64,000 nucleotides of DNA from an uncultured Eubacteriales bacterium (GCA_900539225.1 UQBO01000001.1:197644-261643); one strand, 5' to 3'. Shown: positions 8,434 to 17,068, counted from the stretch's first letter. Notes: generated by a model from the letters alone, not told the origin. Numbers and translations: made by a program.

Positions 8434-8770
8434 AAAAGCACTTACAATGATGGATATTGTAGTTTCTTTTGCTATACTTTCTTGCTTCATACTTTTTCTG
8501 TCTATTTTTTTGAAGAATTTTATGGCGCTCGAGGCAGATACAAAGAAGCTTAGAAAAGCTGATGCCTTTGCAAGTAATGCTATGGAGATTCTTAGATCAG
8601 ATGAAACAAACGATGTTTATACAATTTCAGATAAGATAAAAAACAATTTAGGCGAAGAATGTAAATTTAATCTCGTTAAAGAAGCATACACTGGAGATTT
8701 ATATACATTTACACTATATATAATTGATGAAGAAGGAAATACATATGAAGAATATCAGATCATCAAATAA
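8420..8770 (+). CDS. Prepilin-like protein, minor pseudopilin (Ala at -1, Asp at +5)
   Basis: This 116-residue protein is prepilin-like but divergent. After the basic leader MKKYKKA7 comes LTMMD, with alanine instead of glycine at -1 and aspartate at +5 (D12), then a hydrophobic helix to about residue 30. The soluble part is small and acidic. Alanine at -1 is tolerated by some prepilin peptidases. The start is the ATG at 8420 after GGAGG, not a TTG at 8402. It overlaps the previous gene, and the next prepilin gene begins inside its 3' end at 8745. GspI-like by position; exact role unknown. Confidence 0.7.
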   Translation: MKKYKKALTMMDIVVSFAILSCFILFLSIFLKNFMALEADTKKLRKADAFASNAMEILRSDETNDVYTISDKIKNNLGEECKFNLVKEAYTGDLYTFTLYIIDEEGNTYEEYQIIK

Positions 8771-9219
8771 AAAAAGCAGAGTCCTTAATTGAGCTAATTA
8801 TCGCTCTATTTCTTTTGTCAATAGTTTTGTTCCAAGCAAGCTCCTTACTTAAAAACTTTACTAGTTTTTCTAAAAGATATGAAGAAAGCTTAGAGAAAGA
8901 AGACGACATTAATCTATTCTTTTCGTTCATTGAAAATGATTTTACTTTATATAACACAGTGAGTGTTAAGGCTGACTCAATACATTTTGAAAAGAAAGGC
9001 TCGAGAGAACTTAAATCATGTGACTATTATATGGACGGCGATAGAATAAAGAGAGTTGCAGGTGCTAAGTCTATTGGCGTAACATACTTTTTATCAGGAC
9101 TTGAAGACCTTTCCTTTGCTTATAATGCTGAGGATGCCTTTGTAAGTATGCAAATCAAAGTAGGTAGCAAAGACTATAAAAAGCTATTCAGTACAAAGTA
9201 TCTTGAGGTGATAGAATGA
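8745..9219 (+). CDS. Minor prepilin-like protein with apparent frame break at an A7 run
   Basis: The prepilin signature AESLIE (alanine -1, glutamate +5) and its hydrophobic helix are encoded from 8776 onward, but no ATG, GTG or TTG lies before that signature in the same frame. An ATG at 8745 with a good site (AGAAGG, 8731-8736) starts in another frame and would hit TGA at 8790. Skipping one A of the A7 run at 8769-8775 joins the two frames. That gives a normal leader of eleven residues (MKNIRSSNKKA) and a mature part of about 146 residues. Sequencing error, transcriptional slippage, +1 frameshifting, phase variation or pseudogenisation are all possible. A TTG at 8815 would remove half the pilin helix and is implausible. 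Confidence 0.65.
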
Positions 9220-10025
9220 AGAAGGGCAGTGCAAGCTTAGTAGTTTTATCGGTAATATTTTTAATAACAGCTCTTTTAATATATCTCTTTGAATACGTAA
9301 GCGTTGAAAGAATGATGTACCTAAACAGGTCAAAGATGAAGCAATATGCTTATAATGAAGAATCGCTACACAATATAATTACTAAGGATATACAAGAGAC
9401 TTATTTAAATGGCGGTGACATTTATGATATTATAGGCAAAAATTACTCGGTTTTTGAAAATCAAAAAGCGATAGTCTCACTAAATGATCCAACGGCAAAG
9501 AACGCTATTAATGTTTATTACGAAGAAAAATTTTCTAATAAAAAGAAAATATCTAAAAGTACAAAATATTCATTACTAAACAGAATATTTTTCAAAGACA
9601 ATCCTAGCACTAAAGAGAAAAAAGATTTTTGCGAAGAAATCATTCAAGATAATGAAGTGCAAAACTTTAGCACGAGCGAAATCAATAATTATTTTATTGA
9701 TATAGAGGACATAGATGCAAGAAACTTTGATTATGCGAACGCCATAGTCAAAATCACAGCTGATGATGAGGACCTGTGTGCGAACATTAATGGCTCAGGT
9801 ATAATGATTATAGATGGCGATGTGAGTGTTAAAGCAAATTTTTATTTTAGAGGTCTTTTGATTATAGATGGCAGATTAAATATTGAGGGTGAAAGCGATA
9901 TAATGGGAGCTGTTATTGATATAGATAAAGAATCTAATATTGGCTGTTTCAAGTCGCTTAATACGATGTATAGAAGGTGCAAAACATTCAAAGGAATAAT
10001 AAAGGTGACTAGGTCAAACTATTAA
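9216..10025 (+). CDS. PilX/GspK-like prepilin-like protein
   Basis: This 269-residue last protein of the pilus operon starts with KKG4-SASLV and a hydrophobic helix (about 8-25), like PilX N-terminal domains. The conserved +5 glutamate is absent, as in GspK-type tip pilins. The long soluble part ends with strands carrying repeated I-I-D-G-D/I-I-D-G-R turns (about residues 190-235), which look like a small beta-solenoid. Large size and the missing glutamate fit a tip or initiating minor pilin. It overlaps the preceding prepilin gene by four bases, with GAGGTGA as its ribosome binding site. No clear terminator follows before the efp promoter. Confidence 0.6.
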   Translation: MKKGSASLVVLSVIFLITALLIYLFEYVSVERMMYLNRSKMKQYAYNEESLHNIITKDIQETYLNGGDIYDIIGKNYSVFENQKAIVSLNDPTAKNAINVYYEEKFSNKKKISKSTKYSLLNRIFFKDNPSTKEKKDFCEEIIQDNEVQNFSTSEINNYFIDIEDIDARNFDYANAIVKITADDEDLCANINGSGIMIIDGDVSVKANFYFRGLLIIDGRLNIEGESDIMGAVIDIDKESNIGCFKSLNTMYRRCKTFKGIIKVTRSNY

Positions 10026-10070
10026 AGATAATATTTATTTATAAAAATATCGATATTATTAAAAAAATAC

Positions 10071-10099
10071 TTGTTAAATTACAAATTAACTGATATAAT
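10071..10099 (+). promoter_or_regulatory. Promoter of the efp operon
   Basis: TTGTTA at 10071-10076 and TATAAT at 10094-10099 are separated by 17 bases, with an extended -10 TG at 10091-10092. This sigma-A-type promoter lies about 32 bases before the efp start codon. Confidence 0.85.
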
Positions 10100-10131
10100 A
10101 GTCTTAGAGATTAGAATTTAGGAGGAAATAT

Positions 10132-10689
10132 ATGTTATCGGCAAGTGATTTTAGAAATGGCGCTACATTCGAATGGGATGGAGACGTTTATCAAGTATTG
10201 GACTTTCAACATGTTAAGCCAGGAAAGGGAGCTGCTTTTGTTAGAGCAACTATCAGAAGCGTACTAAGCGGCGCAACAAAGGAAGTAACATTCAACCCAA
10301 CTGAAAAGTTCAATGACGCACAATTGGAAACAAAAGAAATGCAATATCTTTACAATGATGATGCACTTTACTACTTTATGGACAACGAAACATATGAGCA
10401 ACTTCCATTAAACAAGGATGAAGTTCAAGAAGCTATTCAATTCTTAAGAGAAAATGATACAGCAGTTATAAGATTCTACAAAGGCAAAGCATTTTCAGTA
10501 CAAGCACCTAACTTTGTTGAACTAGAAGTTACTCAAACAGAACCTGGTGTTAAGGGGAACACTACTACTGGAGCTACTAAACCAGCTACTGTAGAAACAG
10601 GATTTACATTAAACGTACCACTATTTGTTAATATTGGTGATAGAATTAAAATTGACACAAGAAGTGGAGAATATTTATCTAGAGTTTAA
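10132..10689 (+). CDS. efp: Elongation factor P
   Basis: This 185-residue protein is full length for EF-P, which binds between ribosomal P and E sites and rescues ribosomes stalled at polyproline. The three beta-barrel domains are recognisable. The tip loop of domain I reads KPGKGAA, with the modifiable lysine at about residue 32. In Firmicutes this lysine may carry aminopentanol; no modification enzymes are in the window. AGGAGG lies just before the ATG, and a good promoter precedes the gene. It leads an operon with the CD1247-type and Asp23-like genes, as in related Clostridia. Confidence 0.97.
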   Translation: MLSASDFRNGATFEWDGDVYQVLDFQHVKPGKGAAFVRATIRSVLSGATKEVTFNPTEKFNDAQLETKEMQYLYNDDALYYFMDNETYEQLPLNKDEVQEAIQFLRENDTAVIRFYKGKAFSVQAPNFVELEVTQTEPGVKGNTTTGATKPATVETGFTLNVPLFVNIGDRIKIDTRSGEYLSRV

Positions 10690-10701
10690 GGAGGTAGAAA
10701 A

Positions 10702-11055
10702 ATGTACGAACTATCAAAGAGAGTTTCTTATTTAAAGGGACTTGCAGAAGGCTTAGGCTTGAATGAAGAAAGTAAAGAAGAAAAGATTTTAAGTGAAATC
10801 ATCGACATTCTTGATGAGATGGCTGAAGTTGTTTGTGATAACGAAGCAGCTATTGAAGACTTAGAAGACTACATCTTCGAAGTAGACGAAGATCTTTCTT
10901 ACTTAGAAGATGATGTTTATGGCGATGACTACGAAGATTATGAAGATGATGATGACTACGACTACGATTTCGATGATGATTACGACTTTGATTATGATGA
11001 TGATTATTTCGAATATCCAGAAGAAGATGAAGACGAGGAGGAAGACTCTAAATAG
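10702..11055 (+). CDS. CD1247 N-terminal-domain protein with acidic tail
   Basis: This 117-residue protein has an N-terminal helical region (MYELSKRVSYLKGLAEGL type, about residues 1-70) that matches the CD1247_N domain found after efp in many Clostridia. The rest is an extreme Asp/Glu/Tyr tract (about residues 72-117). Function is unknown. The acidic tail could bind basic partners or divalent cations, but this is inference. A GGAGG site precedes the ATG, 12 bases after the efp stop. At DNA level the tail is a near-repetitive GAT/GAC/TAC/GAA stretch, so it could be prone to length variation. Confidence 0.75.
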   Translation: MYELSKRVSYLKGLAEGLGLNEESKEEKILSEIIDILDEMAEVVCDNEAAIEDLEDYIFEVDEDLSYLEDDVYGDDYEDYEDDDDYDYDFDDDYDFDYDDDYFEYPEEDEDEEEDSK

Positions 11056-11063
11056 AGTAAGAT

Positions 11064-11420
11064 ATGGAAAATAACAATATTGGAAAGATCACTATATCTG
11101 ATGATGTTATAGCAACTATAGCTAGCAATGCAACGTGCGAAGTAGAACATGTTTGCTCACTATCAGCAGGTATTGGATCGAACATTACTGATTTATTAGG
11201 AGTAAAAAATTTTAATAAACCAATTAAAATTGAAAGCAGTGAAGAAGGTTGTATAATAGACATATATGTTGACATCGAATACGGTGCAAAGATTGACAAG
11301 GTTGGATACGATATTCAATCAAGTGTAAAATCGGCTGTTGAAGAGATGACTGACATACATGTTTTGCAAGTTAATGTTCATGTAAAGGGCGTTAAAGAAA
11401 TACAAAAGGCTAATAAATAA
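11064..11420 (+). CDS. Asp23/Gls24 family envelope-stress protein
   Basis: This 118-residue member of the Asp23/Gls24 family (DUF322, YqhY-like) contains the family order: an N-terminal strand, ISDDVIATIASNAT, a variable middle and a C-terminal VKSAVEEMTDIHVLQVNVHVKGV. YqhY in Bacillus sits between acetyl-CoA carboxylase genes and nusB and affects lipid metabolism. Here the gene also precedes nusB. It is soluble and lacks a membrane anchor. A terminator follows directly, which separates it partly from nusB. Confidence 0.88.
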   Translation: MENNNIGKITISDDVIATIASNATCEVEHVCSLSAGIGSNITDLLGVKNFNKPIKIESSEEGCIIDIYVDIEYGAKIDKVGYDIQSSVKSAVEEMTDIHVLQVNVHVKGVKEIQKANK

Positions 11421-11428
11421 TTTGATTA

Positions 11429-11457
11429 AACTCCAGTAATTGCGCTGGAGTTTTTTT
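11429..11457 (+). terminator. Intrinsic terminator after the asp23-like gene
   Basis: AACTCCAG and CTGGAGTT form an 8-bp stem with an 8-base loop, followed by a T run. A weaker hairpin (AGGCA/TGCCT, T5) sits at about 11470-11489, so nusB may be fed by readthrough or have its own weak signal. Confidence 0.8.
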
Positions 11458-11502
11458 AAAGAAAGATTTAGGCACACAGCTGCCTTTTTAGTGAGGGATA
11501 AT

Positions 11503-11910
11503 ATGTCATACGACAAGACTAGATTAAATTTAATGAATGCAATATATCAAATTGACCTAAATAAATATACTTCAGTAAGTGATTTAGATGGGTATTTTGA
11601 AGCGCTTGAGATAAGTGATGAGAATAAAATGAAGCTTAGTAATAGACTTGAGAAATTTATTGAGAATGTCGATCTAATTGATACAGAACTTAAAAAAGCG
11701 TTTAAAGATGCAAAGCTTGAAAGATTATCATATATTGACAGAGCACTACTAAGACTTGCTATCTTTGAAATATATATAGAAGAAGAAATTGCTTATCAAA
11801 TTATAATCAACGATATAGTAGAAATTGCAAAGAACTTCTCAGACGATAACTCATACAAATTTATTAACGCTATACTTGGTGATTACGTAAGGAACTATTA
11901 CCATGAATAA
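11503..11910 (+). CDS. nusB: Transcription antitermination factor NusB
   Basis: This 135-residue all-helical protein binds boxA RNA with NusE (S10) in rRNA antitermination complexes. The family segments LNLMNAIYQIDL at the N terminus and ELKKAFKDAKLERLSYIDRALLRLAIFEI in two halves through the middle are visible, and length is normal. I place the start at ATG 11503 after AGGGA. A longer frame from 11440 starts inside the terminator and is rejected. It overlaps xseA by eight bases and opens the nusB-xseA-xseB-ispA operon common in Firmicutes. Confidence 0.93.
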   Translation: MSYDKTRLNLMNAIYQIDLNKYTSVSDLDGYFEALEISDENKMKLSNRLEKFIENVDLIDTELKKAFKDAKLERLSYIDRALLRLAIFEIYIEEEIAYQIIINDIVEIAKNFSDDNSYKFINAILGDYVRNYYHE

Positions 11911-13243
11911 ATTCACGGTAACGGCTCTTAACGACTACATAAAGGACGTTTTGGCGAGCGATTTTCTTTTGCAAGAGATATACGTCGAAGGGGAAGTGGC
12001 TGATTATAAGAAAAACAATTCGGGACACTTATATTTTTTGATTAAGGATGAGAGCTCCAAGATTAAGTGCGCCTTCTATTGTTATAAGAATGAAGAAGAG
12101 ATCACTCTTGAGAATGGTATGAAGGTCTTTATCAAAGGAAAGATTTCTACTTATGACCAAAACAGCACCTACCAGATCAATGTTGATTACGTTGAAGAGC
12201 TAGGCATAGGTAAGCTCAAGAGAGAGTTTAGAAAAACGCTTGAGAAGCTTGAAAAGGAAGGCCTTTTTGACGAGGAATTTAAACAAGAAATACCAAAGTA
12301 CCCAAAAAGACTTGGTCTAATCGCTTCATCAACAAGCGCTGGCTTTAGAGATATAGTAAAGGTGCTTAGACGAAGGACCAATATGATTGACATAATTCTA
12401 TATGATTCCTTCGTTCAAGGGGATATGGCTGTATCTAATATCAATAGCGGGCTGGATTACTTCAATCAAAAGAATGATGTGGATCTCATTCTTATTGCAA
12501 GAGGCGGGGGCAGTTACGAAGAACTAGCCGTTTTTAACGACGAGAGCATGGCAAGAAAGATATTCGCATCAAAGATACCAGTTATGACAGCTGTTGGTCA
12601 CCAGATAGATAGCTTTATAGCTGATCTTGTAGCAGATAAGAGATGCGCAACGCCATCTGAGGCGGCTGAAATTATATCCAAGTACTACTATGAACTACCA
12701 GATTTATTAGATCAAAATATATTGCAGATAAGTTTTTTAATGAATCACTATATTTCAAGTGAAGAAGCCAATTTAAAGAACAAAAGAGATTTGATTAATA
12801 GTTTAAACACTAAAACCCTAATTGATAATTTTTATTCAAAGACAAATAATCTTATGATATTAATTAAAAAAGAGATGGATAAGTTCATTTATGCGAAGGA
12901 GAAAAAAGTTGATATGCTCGCATCAAGGCTAATTTATTCATCCGTAAGTAAAAGGATAGACGAAGCGAATAACACTATTGACAAGAGAATCGTTAATATA
13001 AATCAAGCTATGAACAATAAGCTGAGCTCTATGACAGAGGATTTACAAAAGTTTAAGCTAAGGCTTACTATAAACGATATTTACAAGACTTTAAGAAGAG
13101 GTTACTTTTTGATAAGTGATTTAGATAATAAAACTATAAAAGATGCTAATAATATAAAGATAGGCTCGGATATATTAATTAAGTCATACAATAGCAGTAT
13201 TAGAGCTCATGTTTTGGAGGTAAATAATGACATTAAATTATGA
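11903..13243 (+). CDS. xseA: Exodeoxyribonuclease VII large subunit
   Basis: This 446-residue protein has an N-terminal OB-fold (about residues 1-100) for single-stranded DNA binding, then the catalytic domain with LGLIASSTSAGFRDI, IARGGGSYEEL and AVGHQIDSFIADLVAD, and a long coiled coil for small-subunit binding. With XseB it degrades single-stranded DNA from both ends. AAGGAA precedes the ATG. It overlaps both nusB and xseB, which suggests coupled synthesis of the two subunits. Confidence 0.96.
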   Translation: MNKFTVTALNDYIKDVLASDFLLQEIYVEGEVADYKKNNSGHLYFLIKDESSKIKCAFYCYKNEEEITLENGMKVFIKGKISTYDQNSTYQINVDYVEELGIGKLKREFRKTLEKLEKEGLFDEEFKQEIPKYPKRLGLIASSTSAGFRDIVKVLRRRTNMIDIILYDSFVQGDMAVSNINSGLDYFNQKNDVDLILIARGGGSYEELAVFNDESMARKIFASKIPVMTAVGHQIDSFIADLVADKRCATPSEAAEIISKYYYELPDLLDQNILQISFLMNHYISSEEANLKNKRDLINSLNTKTLIDNFYSKTNNLMILIKKEMDKFIYAKEKKVDMLASRLIYSSVSKRIDEANNTIDKRIVNINQAMNNKLSSMTEDLQKFKLRLTINDIYKTLRRGYFLISDLDNKTIKDANNIKIGSDILIKSYNSSIRAHVLEVNNDIKL

Positions 13244-13532
13244 AAAAACATTAGATAACTTAGATGATATTCTTGAGAAATTGCAAAGTCAAGAGCTAAG
13301 TTTGGATGAAAGCATAGATGAATTTGAAAAAGCGGTTAAACTTTACAAAGAATTGAATAAAAAATTAAGTGAAGCTAAGATGAAGATTAAAAAGATCGAG
13401 ATAGACGACTTAAATCTTTCAAAAGAGATTGATTACGACGTTGAAGACAACGATTTCGAAACCATAGACTCATTTAAAGACTTTGGCGAAGTGCAGGATG
13501 ACGATTTGGACTACGACGATGATGAATATTAA
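13227..13532 (+). CDS. xseB: Exodeoxyribonuclease VII small subunit with acidic tail
   Basis: This small subunit wraps around the XseA coiled coil. The first 65 or so residues match the family (YEKTLDNLDDILEKLQ, SLDESIDEFEKAVKLYKELNKKL in part). At 101 residues it is longer than the usual 60-80, because of an Asp/Glu-rich tail from about residue 70. The GGAGG site lies inside xseA and the ATG overlaps it by 17 bases. The following ispA start overlaps its stop. Confidence 0.92.
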   Translation: MTLNYEKTLDNLDDILEKLQSQELSLDESIDEFEKAVKLYKELNKKLSEAKMKIKKIEIDDLNLSKEIDYDVEDNDFETIDSFKDFGEVQDDDLDYDDDEY

Positions 13533-14349
13533 TACATTCAAAGAGTCTTTTGACAAGAGGCTTCCTATGGAGCTAAGGCCTTATCTTAATGATGACGTCA
13601 TCTCAGAGGCCATAGAATACGCCTCATACGATGCAGGCAAGAGACTTAGGCCCTTTATTCTATATAGCCTTGGAAATGAGCTAGAGCTCGATAAGAAGCT
13701 AATAAATGCCTTTGCGGTCGCACTTGAGTTAATTCACAATTATTCCCTAGTTCATGATGATTTGCCAGCTATGGACAACGATGAGTATAGACGCGGTAAA
13801 TTTACAGTTCACAAGAAATATGGCGAAGCAAACGCAATTTTGTGCGGTGATGCACTTTTGAACCTGTCTATGGAATACCTAGCTCACAAGCTTAGAGATA
13901 ATGATAATAAAAACATTTTAAAAGCAATGAGCTATATGTATAGATCGTCAGGAGTAAAAGGCATGATACTTGGTCAGTCAGAAGACATACGCATGGAGAG
14001 TGGCGATATAGGCACATATACTTATGATGAGTACAAGAGCATGATACTAAATAAGACAGGAAGACTATTTAATATAGCTTTTCTAGTTCCGTGCATATTA
14101 GCTGATAAAGATGAAGAGATAATGAAAAATGTTTTAATCTTCTCAATACTATTCGCAATGAGTTTTCAAATAAAGGACGATTTAGACGACTTGAATGAAA
14201 ATAAAGAGATAGATGGCAACAATATACTTAAGTTTCACTCATTTGAAGAGGCAAAAGAGATACTTGATGAAAACATAAATAAGATGAAGGCACTTCAAGC
14301 AAAGCTTAATTATGAAACAACAAAGTACTCATTAGAATTAATTAAATAA
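13522..14349 (+). CDS. ispA: Polyprenyl synthase (farnesyl/geranylgeranyl diphosphate synthase)
   Basis: This 275-residue prenyl diphosphate synthase carries the first aspartate-rich motif DDLPAMDND at residues 79-87 and the second, DDLDD, at about 221. It condenses IPP with allylic diphosphates to give the C15 (or C20) precursor for undecaprenyl-phosphate and quinones. The operon context after xseB is standard for ispA. ATG pairs at 13519 and 13522 both overlap the xseB end. The nominal frame continues upstream to a TTG at 13483, but that N terminus is not family-like. No strong ribosome site is visible, so translation is probably coupled to xseB. Confidence 0.9.
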   Translation: MNINTFKESFDKRLPMELRPYLNDDVISEAIEYASYDAGKRLRPFILYSLGNELELDKKLINAFAVALELIHNYSLVHDDLPAMDNDEYRRGKFTVHKKYGEANAILCGDALLNLSMEYLAHKLRDNDNKNILKAMSYMYRSSGVKGMILGQSEDIRMESGDIGTYTYDEYKSMILNKTGRLFNIAFLVPCILADKDEEIMKNVLIFSILFAMSFQIKDDLDDLNENKEIDGNNILKFHSFEEAKEILDENINKMKALQAKLNYETTKYSLELIK

Positions 14350-14361
14350 GATATATCAAAG

Positions 14362-14395
14362 ACATATTGATTATTGAATCAGTATGTTTTTTTTT
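14362..14395 (+). terminator. Intrinsic terminator after ispA
   Basis: ACATATTGATT (14362-14372) and AATCAGTATGT (14377-14387) form an 11-bp stem with one wobble pair and a 4-base loop, followed by a run of T. Confidence 0.85.
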
Positions 14396-14405
14396 ATGAT
14401 ATAAG

Positions 14406-14433
14406 TTGATTATTAATCTTTATGTGATATAAT
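14406..14433 (+). promoter_or_regulatory. Promoter of the S41 peptidase gene
   Basis: TTGATT at 14406-14411 and TATAAT at 14428-14433 have a 16-base spacer, with an extended -10 TG at 14425-14426. It lies 40 bases before the start codon. Confidence 0.7.
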
Positions 14434-14472
14434 ATTTATAGATATAAATTTGCACGGAATGGGATATGAATC

Positions 14473-15794
14473 ATGAAAAAGAATGCCATAATATCATTTT
14501 GTCTAATTATGCTATTATTAATAGTATCATTTTTTGCTTATAATAACTATATTAACTATATTAATACTAGGACTAATGACATAAGAACGATAAAATTAAA
14601 AGATTTAGACCATAAAGATTTTATTTTGAGCAGGAAAGACTATATTGAAGATTTTAACTTTGCTTATGATGTATTAAAGAACCATTATCCTTTTTTGAAG
14701 TCAATAAAAAATTATATGGTGTTGATTGGCTAAATAATAAAGAGAAGTATGAAGCATATATTGCAGAGTCAAAAAACGATGCAGACTTTTTTAGTAGAAT
14801 GAATGAAGTTTTATCTGAGCTTAACAACTTACATACTCAACTTGTTCCAAGTTATATGGGGTTAGAATATTATATTTCTTATTATTCTAACCCGAAATGT
14901 ACATGGAGACACGATATAGCTAAAATATATGAAAAAGACGATGTCAGGAGAAGGTACAATATTAATAATGAAGTTATTGAGAATGTAATTAATCAATATA
15001 TTAAGAGTGATGATGAAGTAAATAAGACTTATTCCAAAAATCTTATGACTGAGAATATAATTAAAGATAAACTTGCTTATATCAGAATTAGCTCACTTAT
15101 AGGTATGGAATACATCAATCAAGATAGAGACATTGTTATTAATTATCTGAATGAAATAAAAGATTATCTTTTCTTAATAATTGATATAAGAGGCAATGGC
15201 GGTGGTGATAGTTATTATTGGGCTGGTTTTTTACTTCCCAACATAATAGATAAAAAATATGAAACAAAAAATTATCTTTTAATAAAGTCAGGAGAATTAA
15301 ATAAAAAAATCTTTGAACAATTCAATTTTAATAAAGATGTAAAAACTTTCTTAGATAAGTCTTCATTTAGTTCTGATGTGAAAGATATTCTTAAAGATTT
15401 TGATGGATATTTAGCTTTTGACTCTATAATAGAGCCGAGTGAAGACTCTATTCACTACAAAGGAAAGATTTATTTATTGGTAGATAATGGAGTTTATTCT
15501 TCAGCTGAGATGCTAGCATCGTTTTGCAAAGAAACTAAGCTTGCTACCTTAGTTGGAAGCAGAACAGGCGGCGACGGCATTGGTTTTGATCCAATGCAAG
15601 TTGACCTTCCAAATACTGCTTTTGTTTTGAGGTTCTCAAACAATATTGGCATAACAGAGTCTGGTTCTATAAATGAATTAGATCAAACAGTGCCAGATAT
15701 AATTGTTCAAGAGAGCGAAGAGGATAAGACAGGTTCTTTAGAAAATCAAAGGATTATAAAAGCAGTGATGAGAGATGCTGGCCTTAGTAAATAG
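14473..15794 (+). pseudogene. S41 family peptidase, reading frame broken at a T6 run
   Basis: A signal-anchored S41 (tail-specific protease-like) peptidase is encoded in two frames. Frame one gives residues 1-73 or so, with a membrane helix at 7-23 and ending NHYPF. The other frame continues with EVNKKLYGVDW and runs to 15794. A single missing T in the run at 14691-14696 explains the break. The catalytic half is intact: IRGNGGGDS, the VYSSAEML serine region and GSRTGGDG. The run plus next base reads T TTT TTG in the zero frame, a canonical -1 slippery heptamer, so programmed frameshifting is possible. A point deletion or assembly error is simpler. It stands alone between a terminator and the rpmE promoter. 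Confidence 0.75.
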
Positions 15795-15852
15795 ATATTG
15801 AATTTAAAAATATCTAATAAAGAAAAAAATATTATATTTTTATAAAAAATAC

Positions 15853-15881
15853 TTGAAATATGAACATTTATATGATATAAT
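15853..15881 (+). promoter_or_regulatory. Promoter of rpmE
   Basis: TTGAAA at 15853-15858 and TATAAT at 15876-15881 are 17 bases apart, with an extended -10 TG at 15873-15874. Confidence 0.85.
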
Positions 15882-15914
15882 TTAGTGGTTAATGAGGTAA
15901 GAGAGGTGAAATAA

Positions 15915-16121
15915 ATGAAAAAAGACATACATCCAGAATTTAAAGAAGTAACTGTAACATGCGCATGTGGTAACACTTTTGTTACAGGCTCAACAAGAGA
16001 TGAGTTAAAAGTAGAAGTTTGCTCTGAATGTCACCCATTCTTTACAGGTAAACAAAAATTTACTGAACGTGGTGGCCGTGTAGAGAAATTCAAGAAGAGA
16101 TACAAAAAAGACGAAAATTAG
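15915..16121 (+). CDS. rpmE: 50S ribosomal protein L31, zinc-binding form
   Basis: This 68-residue ribosomal protein has four cysteines at 16, 18, 36 and 39 (CAC and CSEC), the C+ form that binds zinc. This protein also serves as a zinc reserve in bacteria that have a non-zinc paralog; no paralog is in the window. GAGGTGA lies before the ATG. A strong promoter precedes it and a terminator overlaps its last codons, so it may be largely monocistronic, with readthrough into the DUF1385-prmC-prfA genes. Confidence 0.97.
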   Translation: MKKDIHPEFKEVTVTCACGNTFVTGSTRDELKVEVCSECHPFFTGKQKFTERGGRVEKFKKRYKKDEN

Positions 16122-16145
16122 CAGACTTTTTTCTGCTAATTTTTC
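16114..16145 (+). terminator. Terminator overlapping the end of rpmE
   Basis: A perfect 12-bp stem (16114-16125 with 16132-16143) contains the stop codon in its 5' arm. The T-rich tail is short, so readthrough into the next gene is likely. Confidence 0.75.
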
Positions 16146-16162
16146 ATTATATAGGTGAAAAA

Positions 16163-17068
16163 ATGAAAAAGAATTTTAAAACAAGTATAGGTGGACAAGC
16201 TTTAATCGAAGGTATACTTATGAAAGGACCACAAATGACTTCAGTTGCCGTGAGAAAACCAGATGGCGAGATAGAAGTTAAAGTGAAAGATGAATCAGCT
16301 AAGAATAATAAGCTCATCTTCAAAATCCCATTCATAAGAGGTATATCCAAGCTAGTGGACTCAATGTCTGAAGGCACTAAAGCTCTCTATTATTCTGCTT
16401 CTTTTTATGACGATGAAGAGGACAAAAAAGAAACTAGTAAATTTAAAGATACTTTGTTTAATATTTTTACTTTTGTTTTTTCTTTTTTTATAGCTATAGG
16501 ACTTTTTGTTGTAATTCCAACATTCATAGCTAACTTCTTAAAGGATAAAATCAATAATATATTCTTACTAAACTTCGTTGAAGGCTTGATAAGGATATCT
16601 ATATTTTTAATATATATTACTTTAATATCGAATCAAAAAGATTTAAAGAGAGTATTCATGTACCACGGCGCTGAGCACAAAACCATCTTTGCTTATGAGA
16701 ATGGCCTTGACTTAACTGTTGAAAATGTACAAAAGATGAGCAAGTACCATCCAAGATGCGGAACAAGCTTCTTGTTTATGGTTATGCTTGTATCAATAGT
16801 AGTTCTGTCATTCTTTGGCTGGCCATCGCCAGTAATGAGGATAGTATCAAGAATTATAGCTCTGCCACTAGTAGCTGCTATATCATACGAAATCAATAGA
16901 CTCATAGGCAAGTACGATAATGTGGGCTTTTGTAGAGCAGTTGCTAAACCAGGACTTTGGCTTCAAAAGATTGCTACAGTCAAAGAGCCTGATGACGATA
17001 TGGTTGAAGTAGCGATAGCGGCTGTAAAAGAGGTAATACCTAGTGAAGAAGGTTTAGACGCTTGGTAG
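16163..17068 (+). CDS. DUF1385 (YqhQ-like) membrane protein
   Basis: This 301-residue protein belongs to DUF1385. It has the family start SIGGQALIEGILMKGP, the central MYHGAEHKTIFAYE, and KYHPRCGTSF followed by hydrophobic helices. Several transmembrane segments are apparent between about residues 95 and 250. Function is not established, though YqhQ-type proteins sit beside prmC/prfA or rpmE in many Firmicutes, as here. A short GGTGA site precedes the ATG. Its stop overlaps the TTG start of prmC. His and Cys residues in the conserved motifs suggest an enzyme or metal site, which is inference. Confidence 0.88.
   Translation: MKKNFKTSIGGQALIEGILMKGPQMTSVAVRKPDGEIEVKVKDESAKNNKLIFKIPFIRGISKLVDSMSEGTKALYYSASFYDDEEDKKETSKFKDTLFNIFTFVFSFFIAIGLFVVIPTFIANFLKDKINNIFLLNFVEGLIRISIFLIYITLISNQKDLKRVFMYHGAEHKTIFAYENGLDLTVENVQKMSKYHPRCGTSFLFMVMLVSIVVLSFFGWPSPVMRIVSRIIALPLVAAISYEINRLIGKYDNVGFCRAVAKPGLWLQKIATVKEPDDDMVEVAIAAVKEVIPSEEGLDAW

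Noticed and set aside
8815..9219. TTG-initiated short version of the fourth prepilin
   Set aside because: It removes the leader and most of the pilin helix, while a complete prepilin N terminus is encoded just upstream across the A7 run.
11440..11502. Longer N terminus for NusB
   Set aside because: It would start inside the terminator stem; the extra residues are not family-like and ATG 11503 has a good ribosome site.
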